Of a DNA stretch of 64,000 nt, positions 9,606-18,630 are shown one piece after another. Source of the stretch: Erythrobacteraceae bacterium (GTDB lineage: Bacteria; Pseudomonadota; Alphaproteobacteria; Sphingomonadales; Sphingomonadaceae); the NCBI GenBank assembly GCA_027489065.1, contig JAIYAM010000008.1:57898-121897 (forward strand), in the 5' to 3' direction. Each line of letters starts with the position of its first letter. The first letter of the stretch is position 1. A model generated the notes under the pieces. The model was given only the letters and a program-made list of their open reading frames with translations. It did not search any database and had not been told where the DNA came from. The translations under genes and the position numbers were made by a program.

Positions 9606-9619
9606 ATACAGTAATGTAT
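9606..9619. promoter_or_regulatory. Operator A of the shared regulon (ATACA-GTAA-TGTAT)
   Basis: A perfect 5-4-5 inverted repeat, followed by G and TTTACG. A TTGACC -35-like hexamer lies at 9590-9595. The site is 140 bp upstream of the GGT-like gene, the first gene of a five-gene plus-strand unit. It is itself flanked by a 10-bp inverted repeat (9593-9602 with 9629-9638). One of five copies of the same motif in the island. Confidence 0.75.
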
Positions 9620-9759
9620 GTTTACGGGAGAGGCAGGTTCTGACGGTTGCAAAAGTGCGCAGGCGGGGGCTTCATGGCTTGCCGGAATCTCTGCCACAGA
9701 ACGATCGTCACGGAGTGGTGGCCCTTCCACGCGTTGGTCGGAATATCGGGAGCATCACG

Positions 9760-11568
9760 ATGGACATGAATCGCCGTAACGCCACGTTCCTGCTGGCTGG
9801 ATCGATCGCGGCGCTGGCAACCTCGGGCTCCGCTTCCGCCGCCAAGGTGGTCGGACGCCCGAACCTCTCTCCAGCCGCCTGGCCTCCGGGCGAATACAAG
9901 AAGTTCATGCGCGCGCAGTTGCATGACCGGACGGCGGCGGGATCGGCCATGGGCACGGGCGGCGCGGTCACGGTCTCCTACAATGCGATGGCCGCACGCG
10001 CCGGGCTGGAGGCGCTCAAGCAGGGCGGGTCGGCGGTCGATGCGGCGATGACCACGGCCCTGACCCAGATCGCGCTGACAGCAGGCGCGCCGGTCAGCTA
10101 CTTCGGCATCCAGTCGCTGGTCTACTACGAGGCGAAGACCGGCAAGGTCTACACCATGAACGCCGAGTGGAACACGGTCGTGGAGGAACGCGATCCGCGC
10201 TCCATCCCCGGCGGCATCGATCTGTCCACCGAGGAAGGGCGCCGCGGGAGCGGGGCGACGAGCGGGCGCACGGCGCTGGTCGGCGGCTTCCTGAAGGGTG
10301 TCGAGGCGGCGCACCGGCGGTTCGGCAAGCTGCCCTTTGCCAGCCTGTTCGATCCCGCGATCTTCATCGCCGAGGACGGCATGCCGGTCTCGACCGAACT
10401 CGCCGGCCAGTTCCAGTTCCGCAAGAACGACCTCGCCCGCCTTCCCGAAACGCGTGCCACCTTCCTGAAGCCCGACGGGTCGCCTTATCTGGCGGGCGAG
10501 ATCTTCCGGCAACCGGCGCTGGCGCAGACCCTGCGCAACGTCGCCGAGGCCGGTACGGACTACATCTACGGCGGACCCTGGGGGCGCAAGCTGGTGGATG
10601 CCGTGCGTGCCAATGGCGGCAACATGACCCTTGACGATCTGCGCGCCTACGCGGTGATCTGGGCGGATCCCATCTCGGCGCCTCTGGCCGGCGGCTACAC
10701 CGTGTTCACCAACCCCTGGCCAAATTCGGGCGGGACCGCGCTGATCGAGGCGCAGAATCTCGCTGCGGTCTCCGGCCTGTCGGACGGGCCGCACTGGACC
10801 ACTGACGGCGATGCCCTGCGCACCGCTCTGGACATCTGCACCTACGGCTACATCAGCGAACTGCCGGCCGCCGTGATCGCCGCCGCTCTGCCGGGGATCG
10901 ACACCTCGCCGGAGTCGCGGGTGACGATGAAGCATGCCGAACAATTGTGGGCGCGCATCAAGTCTCGCAACGTGCTGATCCCTTTCGCCAAGCCGACGGT
11001 GCGGCATTCCGACGACGTCGTTGCCATCGACAAGGACGGCAATATCGCGGCCATCACCCATTCGATCAATTCGCTGATCTGGGGCAAGACCGCGATCACC
11101 ATTGACGGGATCACGATCGGCGACCCCGGATCATTCCAGCAGGAAGCGATCGCGTCCACCGGTCCGGGCAAGCGCCTGCCCGCGATCACCGAAACCGGCA
11201 TCCTGATGAAGGGCGGACGCCCGGTCATCGGGTTCGCCTCGATGGGCGCCGGGCTCCACCACCGCACCTTCCAGTGCCTCCAGAACGTCACGGCCTATGG
11301 CATGAGCGTCGAACAGGCGATCAACACCGCCGACTTCTTCGCGCCCGGGCTCGATATGAAGACGATGGAGCAGACCATCCACGTCCCGCGCGGGCGGTTC
11401 GACGAAGCGGTTCTGGATGCGACCGGCTATGCCTGGAAGGAACTGCCGATGAGCGAGGCGCGACCGGGCGGCGAGGGTAAGTGGGTCGCGATCAGTCGCG
11501 ATCCCGAGACCAGGCTGCTGCACGCCGCCTCGCACAACCGGAGCAACAGCGACGCTGTCGCCTTCTAA
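9760..11568 (+). CDS. Gamma-glutamyltransferase family protein, exported, with altered nucleophile motif
   Basis: A 602-residue protein of the gamma-glutamyltransferase Ntn-hydrolase family. It has an export signal with a twin-arginine-like MNRRNATFLLAGSIAAL start, then AVTVSYNAMAARAGLEALKQGGSAVDAA, typical of the family N terminus. The usual nucleophile motif TTHxSVVD is replaced by HSDDVVAIDKDGN near residues 416-427, making Ser417 the only plausible side-chain nucleophile there. Family enzymes cleave gamma-glutamyl amides in the periplasm. ATG at 9760 follows GGGAG at 9748-9752. It is first in a unit with the amidohydrolase, DUF885, MFS and DMFase-like genes, behind operator A. Confidence 0.85.
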   Translation: MDMNRRNATFLLAGSIAALATSGSASAAKVVGRPNLSPAAWPPGEYKKFMRAQLHDRTAAGSAMGTGGAVTVSYNAMAARAGLEALKQGGSAVDAAMTTALTQIALTAGAPVSYFGIQSLVYYEAKTGKVYTMNAEWNTVVEERDPRSIPGGIDLSTEEGRRGSGATSGRTALVGGFLKGVEAAHRRFGKLPFASLFDPAIFIAEDGMPVSTELAGQFQFRKNDLARLPETRATFLKPDGSPYLAGEIFRQPALAQTLRNVAEAGTDYIYGGPWGRKLVDAVRANGGNMTLDDLRAYAVIWADPISAPLAGGYTVFTNPWPNSGGTALIEAQNLAAVSGLSDGPHWTTDGDALRTALDICTYGYISELPAAVIAAALPGIDTSPESRVTMKHAEQLWARIKSRNVLIPFAKPTVRHSDDVVAIDKDGNIAAITHSINSLIWGKTAITIDGITIGDPGSFQQEAIASTGPGKRLPAITETGILMKGGRPVIGFASMGAGLHHRTFQCLQNVTAYGMSVEQAINTADFFAPGLDMKTMEQTIHVPRGRFDEAVLDATGYAWKELPMSEARPGGEGKWVAISRDPETRLLHAASHNRSNSDAVAF

Positions 11569-11650
11569 CGGAACCTGCCCGGTCGCAAACCGAGGGGCCA
11601 GGCGGGCATTTGTTGCGTGCATCTTGCGATGCTGATCTCGGCAAGGCGCG

Positions 11651-12901
11651 GTGGTGAATATGACAGTCCTGACGAATGCGCGGATCTTCGATGGCGTCGA
11701 GCCTCACCTTGCCGATGGTCTCAACGTCTTCACCGCCGAGGGGAAGATCACCGAGCTTTCGGGCCGCAAGATCACCGCGGCTGACGGGCAGGTAATCGAT
11801 TGCGGCGGTTTGACGCTGATCCCCGGCATGATCGACGCGCATGTCCATGCCCTCGGCATCGCCGCCCATCCCGAAACGGTCGACAAGGCACCCGATACGC
11901 TGCTGACCGGTTGGGCGGGCTTTATGCTCGGCCGGATGCTCGATCGCGGCTTCACGACCGTGCGCGACGTGGGCGGCGGCGATTTCGGTCTGGCGCAGGC
12001 GCTCGAACGCGGGTTCATCCGCGGACCGCGCCTGATCTATTGCGGCCGCGCCCTGTCGCAGACCGGCGGCGGCTTCGACCTGCGCGATCCGCATGATGCG
12101 CGGTTCCCGGCCAGCGAAGGCAGCTGCGGTTGCGGCCGCTTCAGCAACTTTGCCGCCGTGGTCGACGGGATCGATCCGATCCGCGTCGCTATCCGCGAGA
12201 ACTTCCGCCGGGGCGCATCCTTCATCAAGTTCATCGCTTCGGGCGATGTCACCACCGCCGGCAGCCGGCTCGAGGCTCTCGAATTCAGCGACGAGGAAGT
12301 CTCCACGATCGTTGCCGAATGCGAACGCTACGGCACCTATTGCACCGCGCACGTCCACACCGACAAGGGCATCCGCCGCGCGGTCGAACTGGGGGTGCAT
12401 TGTCTCGAACATGCCAGCATGGTCACGCCCGAAACGGCGCGGTTCCTGGCGGAGCGGGGCACCTTCGTGGTCGCGACGCTGGCGGTGGTCGATTCTTATG
12501 CCAACCGCAGCGCCGAGGCGGGCCTCCATCCCAACAGCGCCGCCAAGCTCGAAGATGTGCGGCACAGGATGATCGAGGCGCTCGCCATTCTCAAGGAAGC
12601 GGGCGTCACCGTGGGTCTGGGGAGCGATCTGCTCGGGCCGCTCGAATCCGATCAGCTCAACGAGCTGACCTTGCGCGCACCGGTCTACAGTCCTGCGGAA
12701 ATCATGATGCAGGCGACCTCGATCAATGCCCGCATCCTGCGCGCCGAGGGGACAATCGGCGTCATCCGCGAAGGCGCTTTTGCGGACATGGTTTTGCTGC
12801 GCGGCAATCCGCTCGAAGACATCGATGTGTTCAAGGACGAGGACAACATCGCGCTGGTCGTCAAGGGCGGCGCAGTCGTCAAGCAGCGCGGGGAATGGTG
12901 A
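11651..12901 (+). CDS. Metal-dependent amidohydrolase family protein
   Basis: About 416 residues of the amidohydrolase superfamily, closest by eye to the imidazolonepropionase-like/Xaa-Pro dipeptidase branch. It shows the N-terminal metal-binding HxH (IDAHVH, residues 62-66 from the GTG start), a FIKFIASGD lysine that could be carboxylated, TAHVH, LEHASM and a late GLGSDLLG aspartate, so the full binuclear-site set appears present. No signal peptide is visible. The start may be GTG at 11651 or 11654, or ATG at 11660. It follows the GGT-like gene by 82 bp and is followed 22 bp later by the DUF885 gene. Likely substrate: a dipeptide or cyclic amide within the island's pathway. Confidence 0.88.
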   Translation: MVNMTVLTNARIFDGVEPHLADGLNVFTAEGKITELSGRKITAADGQVIDCGGLTLIPGMIDAHVHALGIAAHPETVDKAPDTLLTGWAGFMLGRMLDRGFTTVRDVGGGDFGLAQALERGFIRGPRLIYCGRALSQTGGGFDLRDPHDARFPASEGSCGCGRFSNFAAVVDGIDPIRVAIRENFRRGASFIKFIASGDVTTAGSRLEALEFSDEEVSTIVAECERYGTYCTAHVHTDKGIRRAVELGVHCLEHASMVTPETARFLAERGTFVVATLAVVDSYANRSAEAGLHPNSAAKLEDVRHRMIEALAILKEAGVTVGLGSDLLGPLESDQLNELTLRAPVYSPAEIMMQATSINARILRAEGTIGVIREGAFADMVLLRGNPLEDIDVFKDEDNIALVVKGGAVVKQRGEW

Positions 12902-12923
12902 GGTCCGGAACGGGTCGCGGAGC

Positions 12924-14633
12924 ATGCAGATGAACGACAACTCGGTCGGCGAGGCGCAGCAGATCATCGAGAGCGTCTGGCAGGAGATGCAGCGCTCGCC
13001 CTTCGTCCAGCGCGAGCTTGGCCTGGCGATCGATCGCTTCCCGGAAATAAGCGAGCGCGAGGCGCAGCGCCGCGCCGCCTTGGGCGCCGAAGTGCTCGGC
13101 CGCTGCGCCGCGCTTGCCGATGCGCCGCTCGAGGACGAGCTACGCCTGACGCTCGAAGTCGCGCGCTTCAGGGCCTCGGCGTGGGCGGAAGAGGCGAACT
13201 GGTACTGGCTGGTCTTCGATCCGATGGGCGTGGGCTTCTACGCCCTGTTCGCACCCACCGCCTATGCCGGCGGCTTCCTGCTCAACGAAGTGCACGGCAC
13301 CCTGAAGGCGGTCGATGTTTCGCAAGAGGAGGGCCGGGCGCGCTACCTGGAACTGCTTTCCGGCTACGCCATACTGCTGCGCCAGCTGCACGAGCGGACA
13401 CTGGGCCAGGCCGAGCGCGGCATCCGCATTCCGCAGCCGCAATTGATCCAGTCGATCGAGTTGCTGAACGCGTTCCGCAAGCGCGCAGTAGAGGAACTGG
13501 CGCCTGGCGATCCATCGCTGCCACCTGATTTCCGCAGCGCGGTCGAGCGGCGGATCACTGATGAGGTCGCCTGCGAATACGATAGCTTCATCGCCGCGCT
13601 TCATGGCCCCGCCTACCGCGATCTCGCACCCGAGTCTGTCGGCATCGGCCAGTATCCCGGCGGGGCGGAGGTCTATGCCAGCCTTGTCCGCCTGCACACC
13701 ACGCTCGATATGACGCCGCAGCAGGTCCACGACCGCGGGCTCAGCCGTATGGACGAGGTCGCACGGGACATGGCCGCGCTGTTCGCGCGCATCGGCTTCA
13801 CCGGAACGGCGGCGGAATATCTCGACGCGCTCGGCAAAGACCCGCGCTGGCGGGCAAGGGACGCTACGGCCCTGCAGGCGATGTTCCGGCGCTATATCGA
13901 CCGGCTCGATCCAATGATCGACGCCTGTTTCGATTTCAGGCCTGCGGCGGGCTACGACGCCGCCCCGCTGCCCGAAGCGCTCGAAGGATCCATGTCCTTC
14001 GGCTTCTATTCCTCGCCCAACGGCCAGCAGGATAAGGGCCTGTACCTGTTCAACGCGCGCAACCTGACGGCTGGACCGTTGCCCAATATCGCCGCGCTCA
14101 ATTATCACGAGCTTGTTCCCGGGCATCATTTCCATGAAGCCTCGCAGCGCGAGAACACGTCGCTGCACCCGATCCGCCAGCACAGCTTCGTCAACGCCTT
14201 CAACGAAGGCTGGGCCGAGTATGCCGCGACGCTGGCCGGCGAGGTCGGGATGTACCGGGAGCCGGAAGAGCAATTCGGGCGGCTGATGATGGACGCGTTC
14301 CTCACCTGCCGGCTGGTGGTCGACACCGGGATGAACGCCTTCGGATGGTCGCTCGAACAGGCACGCGACTACGTGCGCGAACACGCCTTCATGCCCGAGC
14401 AGGAAATCCGCACCGAAACGATCCGCTATTCCTGCGACATACCGGGGCAATCGCTGGCCTATAAGCTCGGCGACGAGTTCATTTTGGCCGAGCGGGAGCG
14501 GATGCGGGCGGTGCTCGGTGAAAGGTTCAGCCTGCCCGCCTTCCACAACGCGGTCCTCAAGCCGGGGGCCTTGCCCCTGCCGGTCCTTGCCGACCGGCTG
14601 CGCGCTGAAACCGCGAAGATCGGCGCGGCGTGA
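12924..14633 (+). CDS. DUF885 family metallopeptidase-like protein
   Basis: A 569-residue DUF885 protein. The family is related to zinc carboxypeptidase-like enzymes and is identified by the HELVPGHH motif, here at residues 395-402, with the downstream FNEGWAEYAATLAGEVG helix supplying the third zinc ligand (Glu). No signal peptide is seen, so it probably acts in the cytoplasm on an imported peptide-like compound. ATG at 12924 follows GCGGAG; another in-frame ATG is at 12930. Its stop codon overlaps the GTG start of the MFS transporter (GTGA), so the two are translationally coupled. Confidence 0.85.
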   Translation: MQMNDNSVGEAQQIIESVWQEMQRSPFVQRELGLAIDRFPEISEREAQRRAALGAEVLGRCAALADAPLEDELRLTLEVARFRASAWAEEANWYWLVFDPMGVGFYALFAPTAYAGGFLLNEVHGTLKAVDVSQEEGRARYLELLSGYAILLRQLHERTLGQAERGIRIPQPQLIQSIELLNAFRKRAVEELAPGDPSLPPDFRSAVERRITDEVACEYDSFIAALHGPAYRDLAPESVGIGQYPGGAEVYASLVRLHTTLDMTPQQVHDRGLSRMDEVARDMAALFARIGFTGTAAEYLDALGKDPRWRARDATALQAMFRRYIDRLDPMIDACFDFRPAAGYDAAPLPEALEGSMSFGFYSSPNGQQDKGLYLFNARNLTAGPLPNIAALNYHELVPGHHFHEASQRENTSLHPIRQHSFVNAFNEGWAEYAATLAGEVGMYREPEEQFGRLMMDAFLTCRLVVDTGMNAFGWSLEQARDYVREHAFMPEQEIRTETIRYSCDIPGQSLAYKLGDEFILAERERMRAVLGERFSLPAFHNAVLKPGALPLPVLADRLRAETAKIGAA

Positions 14634-15892
14634 CCACGCCGCCACCGGCTACCAACCTGACCAAGGCTCAGCGTTCGCGGTTGCTGGCCGTGCTCTTCGT
14701 GGTGGGCGTGCTGAACTACGCGGACCGGACGCTGCTCAGCGTGCTGCTCGAGCCGATCAAGGCGGAATTCAAGGCATCCGACACCACGCTCGGGCTGCTG
14801 ACCGGGGTCGCCTTCGCGCTGTTCTATGCCACCCTCGGGGTTCCGGTCGCGCGATTGTCGGACCGCGTCAACCGCCCGCGCATCATCGCAGCCATGATCG
14901 CTGTGTGGAGCGTGATGAGCATAATGTGCGGTCTTGCCACGACCTTCTGGCAGCTTGCCCTGGCGCGGATCGGGGTCGGCGCGGGCGAGGCCGGCGCCGT
15001 CCCCGCGTCGCAAGGGCTGATCGCCGATGCCTACCCGCCCGAGGAGCGTGCCAAGGCGCTGTCGATCTACATGATGAGCTCCACCATAGGCCTGCTGGTC
15101 GCAACGGTCTGCGGGCCGTGGATCGCGGAGAATTACAGCTGGCGGGCCGCGTTCATCGCCATCTCGGCGCCCGGCCTGATCATCGTGGGCATCGTGCTGC
15201 TGTTTCTCGACGAGCCGCGATCGCACGTCGCTGCCGCGTCGATCGAGCCTTTCGGCAACTCGCTGCGGCTGCTGTGGCGCAAGGCCAGCTACCGCTGGAT
15301 GGTGATCGGCGTGATCCTCTATTTCGTCCTCGCCTACGGGGCCTTCGTGTTCTTCCCGTCCTATCTGGTCCGCACGCACGGCCTTTCGCTGACGCAGGCG
15401 GGCGCGATCTTCGGCATAACGAACGCAGTCGGGGGTCTGGTCGGGACCTATCTGTCCGGCGTGGTCGCAAGTCGGCTGGCTCCGAAGGACCCCCGCTGGT
15501 TCCTGCGCCTGCCGTCGCTTTTCCTGTGGGCATGCCTGCCGGTGCTGGTCAGCTTCCTGACGACCACCAACATCTACGGCTTGTGGGTGACCTTGCTGCT
15601 GGCCAGCGCCCTGACGGGTGGCGCGCTTCCGCCGATCTTCGCCGCCCTGCACTACGTGTGCGGGTCGCAAAGACGCGCCACGGCGGTCGCGATCATGTTC
15701 TTCTTCGCCAATCTCATCGGTCTCGGCCTGGGCCCGGTGCTGACCGGCGCGGCGAGCGATTTTCTGGCAGTCGGGCGGGGCCAAGGGGAGGGGTTGAGGA
15801 TTGCGCTGCTGGCGACGCTCAGCCTGTTCGTGCCTTGCGCGCTGGCACTGTGGCACGCCGGGAACCGGCTTCCCCACGAAGGCGAAAGCTGA
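14630..15892 (+). CDS. MFS transporter, spinster-like
   Basis: About 420 residues with roughly 12 hydrophobic segments. The N terminus reads VGVLNYADRTLLSVLL, then a loop LSDRVNRPRI matching the MFS G-x-x-x-D-R-x-G-R-R signature region, and ARIGVGAGEAGAVPASQGLIADAYPPEERAKA, typical of the spinster-like MFS group common in sphingomonads. The start is GTG at 14630 inside the DUF885 stop (GTGA). It probably moves the substrate or a breakdown product of the island's pathway across the inner membrane; direction and ligand are unknown. Confidence 0.88.
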   Translation: MTTPPPATNLTKAQRSRLLAVLFVVGVLNYADRTLLSVLLEPIKAEFKASDTTLGLLTGVAFALFYATLGVPVARLSDRVNRPRIIAAMIAVWSVMSIMCGLATTFWQLALARIGVGAGEAGAVPASQGLIADAYPPEERAKALSIYMMSSTIGLLVATVCGPWIAENYSWRAAFIAISAPGLIIVGIVLLFLDEPRSHVAAASIEPFGNSLRLLWRKASYRWMVIGVILYFVLAYGAFVFFPSYLVRTHGLSLTQAGAIFGITNAVGGLVGTYLSGVVASRLAPKDPRWFLRLPSLFLWACLPVLVSFLTTTNIYGLWVTLLLASALTGGALPPIFAALHYVCGSQRRATAVAIMFFFANLIGLGLGPVLTGAASDFLAVGRGQGEGLRIALLATLSLFVPCALALWHAGNRLPHEGES

Positions 15893-15906
15893 GTTCCGGT
15901 TCGGCG

Positions 15907-18072
15907 ATGACGCAGCCCACCTCGCCAGGCCATCTCTTCGCCTACCCGGAACGCTTCTCCGCCCGCGCCGGAGAGACGCTTGGCCTGCACGTCAGTTCGG
16001 CTGCACCCGAAGTCGCCGTCGACGTGGTCCGCATCTTTCAGGCAGACCCGAACCCCGAGGGCCCCGGCCTTCGCATGGAGCCTGCTCCGGGCTTTACGCC
16101 AGCGATGATCGAGGGGTGTCGTCGGCCCGTCTTGTCAGGGTCGTACATGCTGGCCGAGCACGATCTGGTCCTCGAGGACATAGACGAGATCATCCTCGGT
16201 GCGACGGTCTGGCCGACGATGCTTGACGAGACGCCGAGCTGGATCATCCGCATCGAGGGTGCGGGCACCGCCATCGCTCTTGGCATGACGCGCAATGCGC
16301 TGGTGCTCGAAGTCGGCAAGGATCTTGAGAGCGCGCAGGTGGCGATGCCGATAACGCCGACGCTCCGCCGGTGGACCAGTATCGAAGCGCGGCTGCTGAC
16401 CCAGACGGGCGAGGTCCGGCTCAACGGATCGCACGAGGTTAGCGGCACGGCGCTGCCGATCGGCCGTGCGCTTCGCTTCGGCGAGTTTCGCGTCGCCGGC
16501 TCGCAAGGCGGGGGCTGTTTCGACGGCAAGATCGAGGCTCCGTTTATCTGGCAGCATAGTGCGGGCGAGTGGTCGGATGTCGCACGGTGGGATTTCTCCC
16601 GCGGGATCAGCTCCGACCGCGCCGAGGATACAGGGCCGCTCGGGCTGCACGGCAAGTTGATCAACGCGCCTCTACGCGCCGTGACCGGAATGCACTGGAC
16701 CGGCGAGGAGATGTGCTGGCGGCACCTCCCCGAGCATTACGCCGCGATCCGCTTCCACACAGACGATCTTGCCGATTGCGGCTGGCCGGAAAGCCTGCGG
16801 CTGTCGATCCCCGGCAATTGCGCCCCCGGCATCTATGGCGCCCGGCTCCGCGCGCAGGGGATTGAGGATATCGTGCCCTTCGTCGTGCGGAGTCCGCGGC
16901 ATGCGGCAAGGCGGCGGATTGCCTTCCTGATGCCGACCTTCACCTACATGGCCTATGCCAACGTGTCCTTCGGGCATTCCGCCAAGGCGGAATACAAGGA
17001 CCGGGTCGCGCGCTGGGCTGCGAACCGGGTCCATGCCGACGATCATCCCGAATTCGGCCGCTCGATGTACAACCAGCATGGCGACGGCAGCGGCATCGCC
17101 ATATCCTCGCGGCTGCGCCCGATCCTCAACTTCCGTCCCGGAGCGCTGCACATCTTCGACAGCAATGGCTCCGGTGTGCGGCACTTCGTGGCCGACATGC
17201 ACCTGATCGACTGGCTCGACCGGGAGGGGTTCGCCTGCGAGATCCTGACCGACGAGGATCTGGACGACGAGGGCATTGCGGCGCTCGACGGGCATGACAT
17301 CGTCCTCACCGGGACTCATCCGGAATATCACACGGCCGGCACGCTCGACGCGCTGGAAGCTTTCAAGCAGCGCGGGGGCAGGCTCGCCTATCTGGGCGGG
17401 AACGGTTTCTACTGGCGCGTCGCGCGCTCCGCCGAGCGGCCGCATCTCATCGAATTGCGCCGCGCCGAGGGTGGCGTGAGGGCATGGGAAACGCAGCCCG
17501 GCGAATCCTACCATGCCACCGACGGCACCTATGGCGGGTTGTGGCGACGATGCGGACGCCCGCCGCAGCAGCTCGTCGGGGTCGGCTTCAGCGCGCTCGG
17601 CGGCTACGAGGCCAAACCCTATCGCCGCTGCGCTGCGACCTACGAGGATCGCTTCGCGTGGTTGTTCGAGGGCATCGGAGAGGAACTGATCGGCGCACGG
17701 GGCCTCACCTGCGGGGGTGCTGCGGGATACGAGATTGACCGTGCCGACCCGGCCCTCGGCACGCCCGAGAACGCGGCGATCCTCGCCACCTCCGCCGGTG
17801 AGCTGTACGAAACCTTCTTGCCGGCGCCGGAAGACGTGCTCGCCCCCGGCCTTTCGGGTGCATACGGCTCGCCTGACGACCTCGTGAGGGCCGACATGGT
17901 CTATTTCGACACGCCATCGGGCGGCGCGGTGTTCGCCGCGGGGTCGATCACCTTCTGCGGGGCATTGCTGGTCGACGAGCGGCAGAGCAGCATATCGCAG
18001 CTGCTGCGCAATCTGCTGCATCGCTGGTCGGGGGACGAACCCGCCCTTCCCGCCCGACCAGATCAGGATTGA
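15907..18072 (+). CDS. N,N-dimethylformamidase beta-subunit-like amidase
   Basis: A 721-residue protein resembling the large subunit of N,N-dimethylformamidase, an iron enzyme that hydrolyses small formamides. After an N-terminal beta region there is a central LamG-like sandwich (WDFSRGISSDRAEDTG near residue 225) and a C-terminal domain beginning around IAFLMPTFTYMAYANV. DIVLTGTHPEYHT at residues 464-476 is a family-like motif; Glu473 is my candidate for the iron-binding glutamate. The small alpha subunit gene found beside characterised enzymes is absent: only 14 bp separate it from the MFS gene, and operator B follows its stop. The true substrate may be a larger amide. Confidence 0.82.
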   Translation: MTQPTSPGHLFAYPERFSARAGETLGLHVSSAAPEVAVDVVRIFQADPNPEGPGLRMEPAPGFTPAMIEGCRRPVLSGSYMLAEHDLVLEDIDEIILGATVWPTMLDETPSWIIRIEGAGTAIALGMTRNALVLEVGKDLESAQVAMPITPTLRRWTSIEARLLTQTGEVRLNGSHEVSGTALPIGRALRFGEFRVAGSQGGGCFDGKIEAPFIWQHSAGEWSDVARWDFSRGISSDRAEDTGPLGLHGKLINAPLRAVTGMHWTGEEMCWRHLPEHYAAIRFHTDDLADCGWPESLRLSIPGNCAPGIYGARLRAQGIEDIVPFVVRSPRHAARRRIAFLMPTFTYMAYANVSFGHSAKAEYKDRVARWAANRVHADDHPEFGRSMYNQHGDGSGIAISSRLRPILNFRPGALHIFDSNGSGVRHFVADMHLIDWLDREGFACEILTDEDLDDEGIAALDGHDIVLTGTHPEYHTAGTLDALEAFKQRGGRLAYLGGNGFYWRVARSAERPHLIELRRAEGGVRAWETQPGESYHATDGTYGGLWRRCGRPPQQLVGVGFSALGGYEAKPYRRCAATYEDRFAWLFEGIGEELIGARGLTCGGAAGYEIDRADPALGTPENAAILATSAGELYETFLPAPEDVLAPGLSGAYGSPDDLVRADMVYFDTPSGGAVFAAGSITFCGALLVDERQSSISQLLRNLLHRWSGDEPALPARPDQD

Positions 18073-18074
18073 AT

Positions 18075-18088
18075 ATACAGTAGTGTAT
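18075..18088. promoter_or_regulatory. Operator B of the shared regulon (ATACA-GTAG-TGTAT)
   Basis: A perfect 5-4-5 inverted repeat starting 3 bp after the stop codon of the DMFase-like gene and ending 59 bp before the MaoC start. A TTGAAT -35-like hexamer abuts it at 18069-18074, and TGCTAAGC follows. It implies that maoC and the ligase have their own regulated promoter rather than relying only on read-through. Confidence 0.75.
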
Positions 18089-18147
18089 GCTAAGCCGGTC
18101 CGGCGCCGTTTTCCAAGGCGGGCGCGGGATTGCGAGCGGAGGGCATC

Positions 18148-18630
18148 ATGGCAGAAGCGCTGACGGAGCAGGGATTTTCCTTGCACAAACCCGGTGACGT
18201 GATCGGGTATTCGCACTGGGTTCTGGTAGACCAGCAGCTGATCGATCAATTCGGCATCGCGACGATCGACGATGATCCGATGCACCTCGATCCGCAGTGG
18301 GCGAAGGACGCCGGGCCCTTCGGCGGCACCATCGCCTTCGGGTTCTGGACCATGTCGATGCTCACGCACCTGTTCCACTCTGCGAGCGGAACCGAACCGG
18401 CGCGAATTCCGGCGCGCGAAGGCTATTACCTCAACTACGGCATCGACCGGCTGAGGCTCATCAACCCGGTGCCTGTCGGCAGCCGCATCCGAGGCCATTT
18501 CGGCGTCGGCGATGTGCGCATCGATGAAAAGCAGCGGATCATCGTTACGTTCGACGTGACCATCGAGATCGAAGGCGAAGAGCGGCCCGCGCTGGTCGGC
18601 AAATGGCTCGCGATCTGGGTCCGTCCGTGA
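18148..18630 (+). CDS. MaoC-family hydratase/dehydratase
   Basis: A 160-residue single-hotdog protein of the MaoC family, which usually hydrates enoyl-CoA or dehydrates 3-hydroxyacyl-CoA. The hydratase motif is visible as IDDDPMHLDPQWAKDAGPFGGTIAFGF, with the catalytic Asp and His pair in DDPMH. The ATG at 18148 has a strong GGAGGG ribosome binding site 5 bp upstream; an upstream in-frame TTG at 18130 is less likely. Its stop overlaps the start of the acyl-CoA ligase (GTGA), and operator B precedes it, so the two enzymes are made together and probably act on the same acyl-CoA. Confidence 0.9.
   Translation: MAEALTEQGFSLHKPGDVIGYSHWVLVDQQLIDQFGIATIDDDPMHLDPQWAKDAGPFGGTIAFGFWTMSMLTHLFHSASGTEPARIPAREGYYLNYGIDRLRLINPVPVGSRIRGHFGVGDVRIDEKQRIIVTFDVTIEIEGEERPALVGKWLAIWVRP

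Larger units (their letters stand above)
9237..9759. other. 523-bp divergent intergenic region, AT-rich on the left
   Basis: The region separates the minus-strand secreted protein from the plus-strand GGT operon. The left part (about 9280-9440) is clearly AT-richer than its surroundings and holds two exact TGCTATCAGT direct repeats. The right part holds the first ATACA-N4-TGTAT operator inside a 10-bp inverted repeat. In-frame translation upstream of the GGT start gives no recognisable protein, and I see no further gene. Confidence 0.6.

Noticed and set aside
9494..9730. A 78-residue minus-strand reading frame overlapping operator A
   Set aside because: No recognisable protein, no good start context, and it crosses regulatory repeats; more likely non-coding.
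9373..9759. N-terminal extension of the GGT-like protein
   Set aside because: The upstream in-frame residues resemble no protein, and the export signal starts at 9760 behind a good ribosome binding site.
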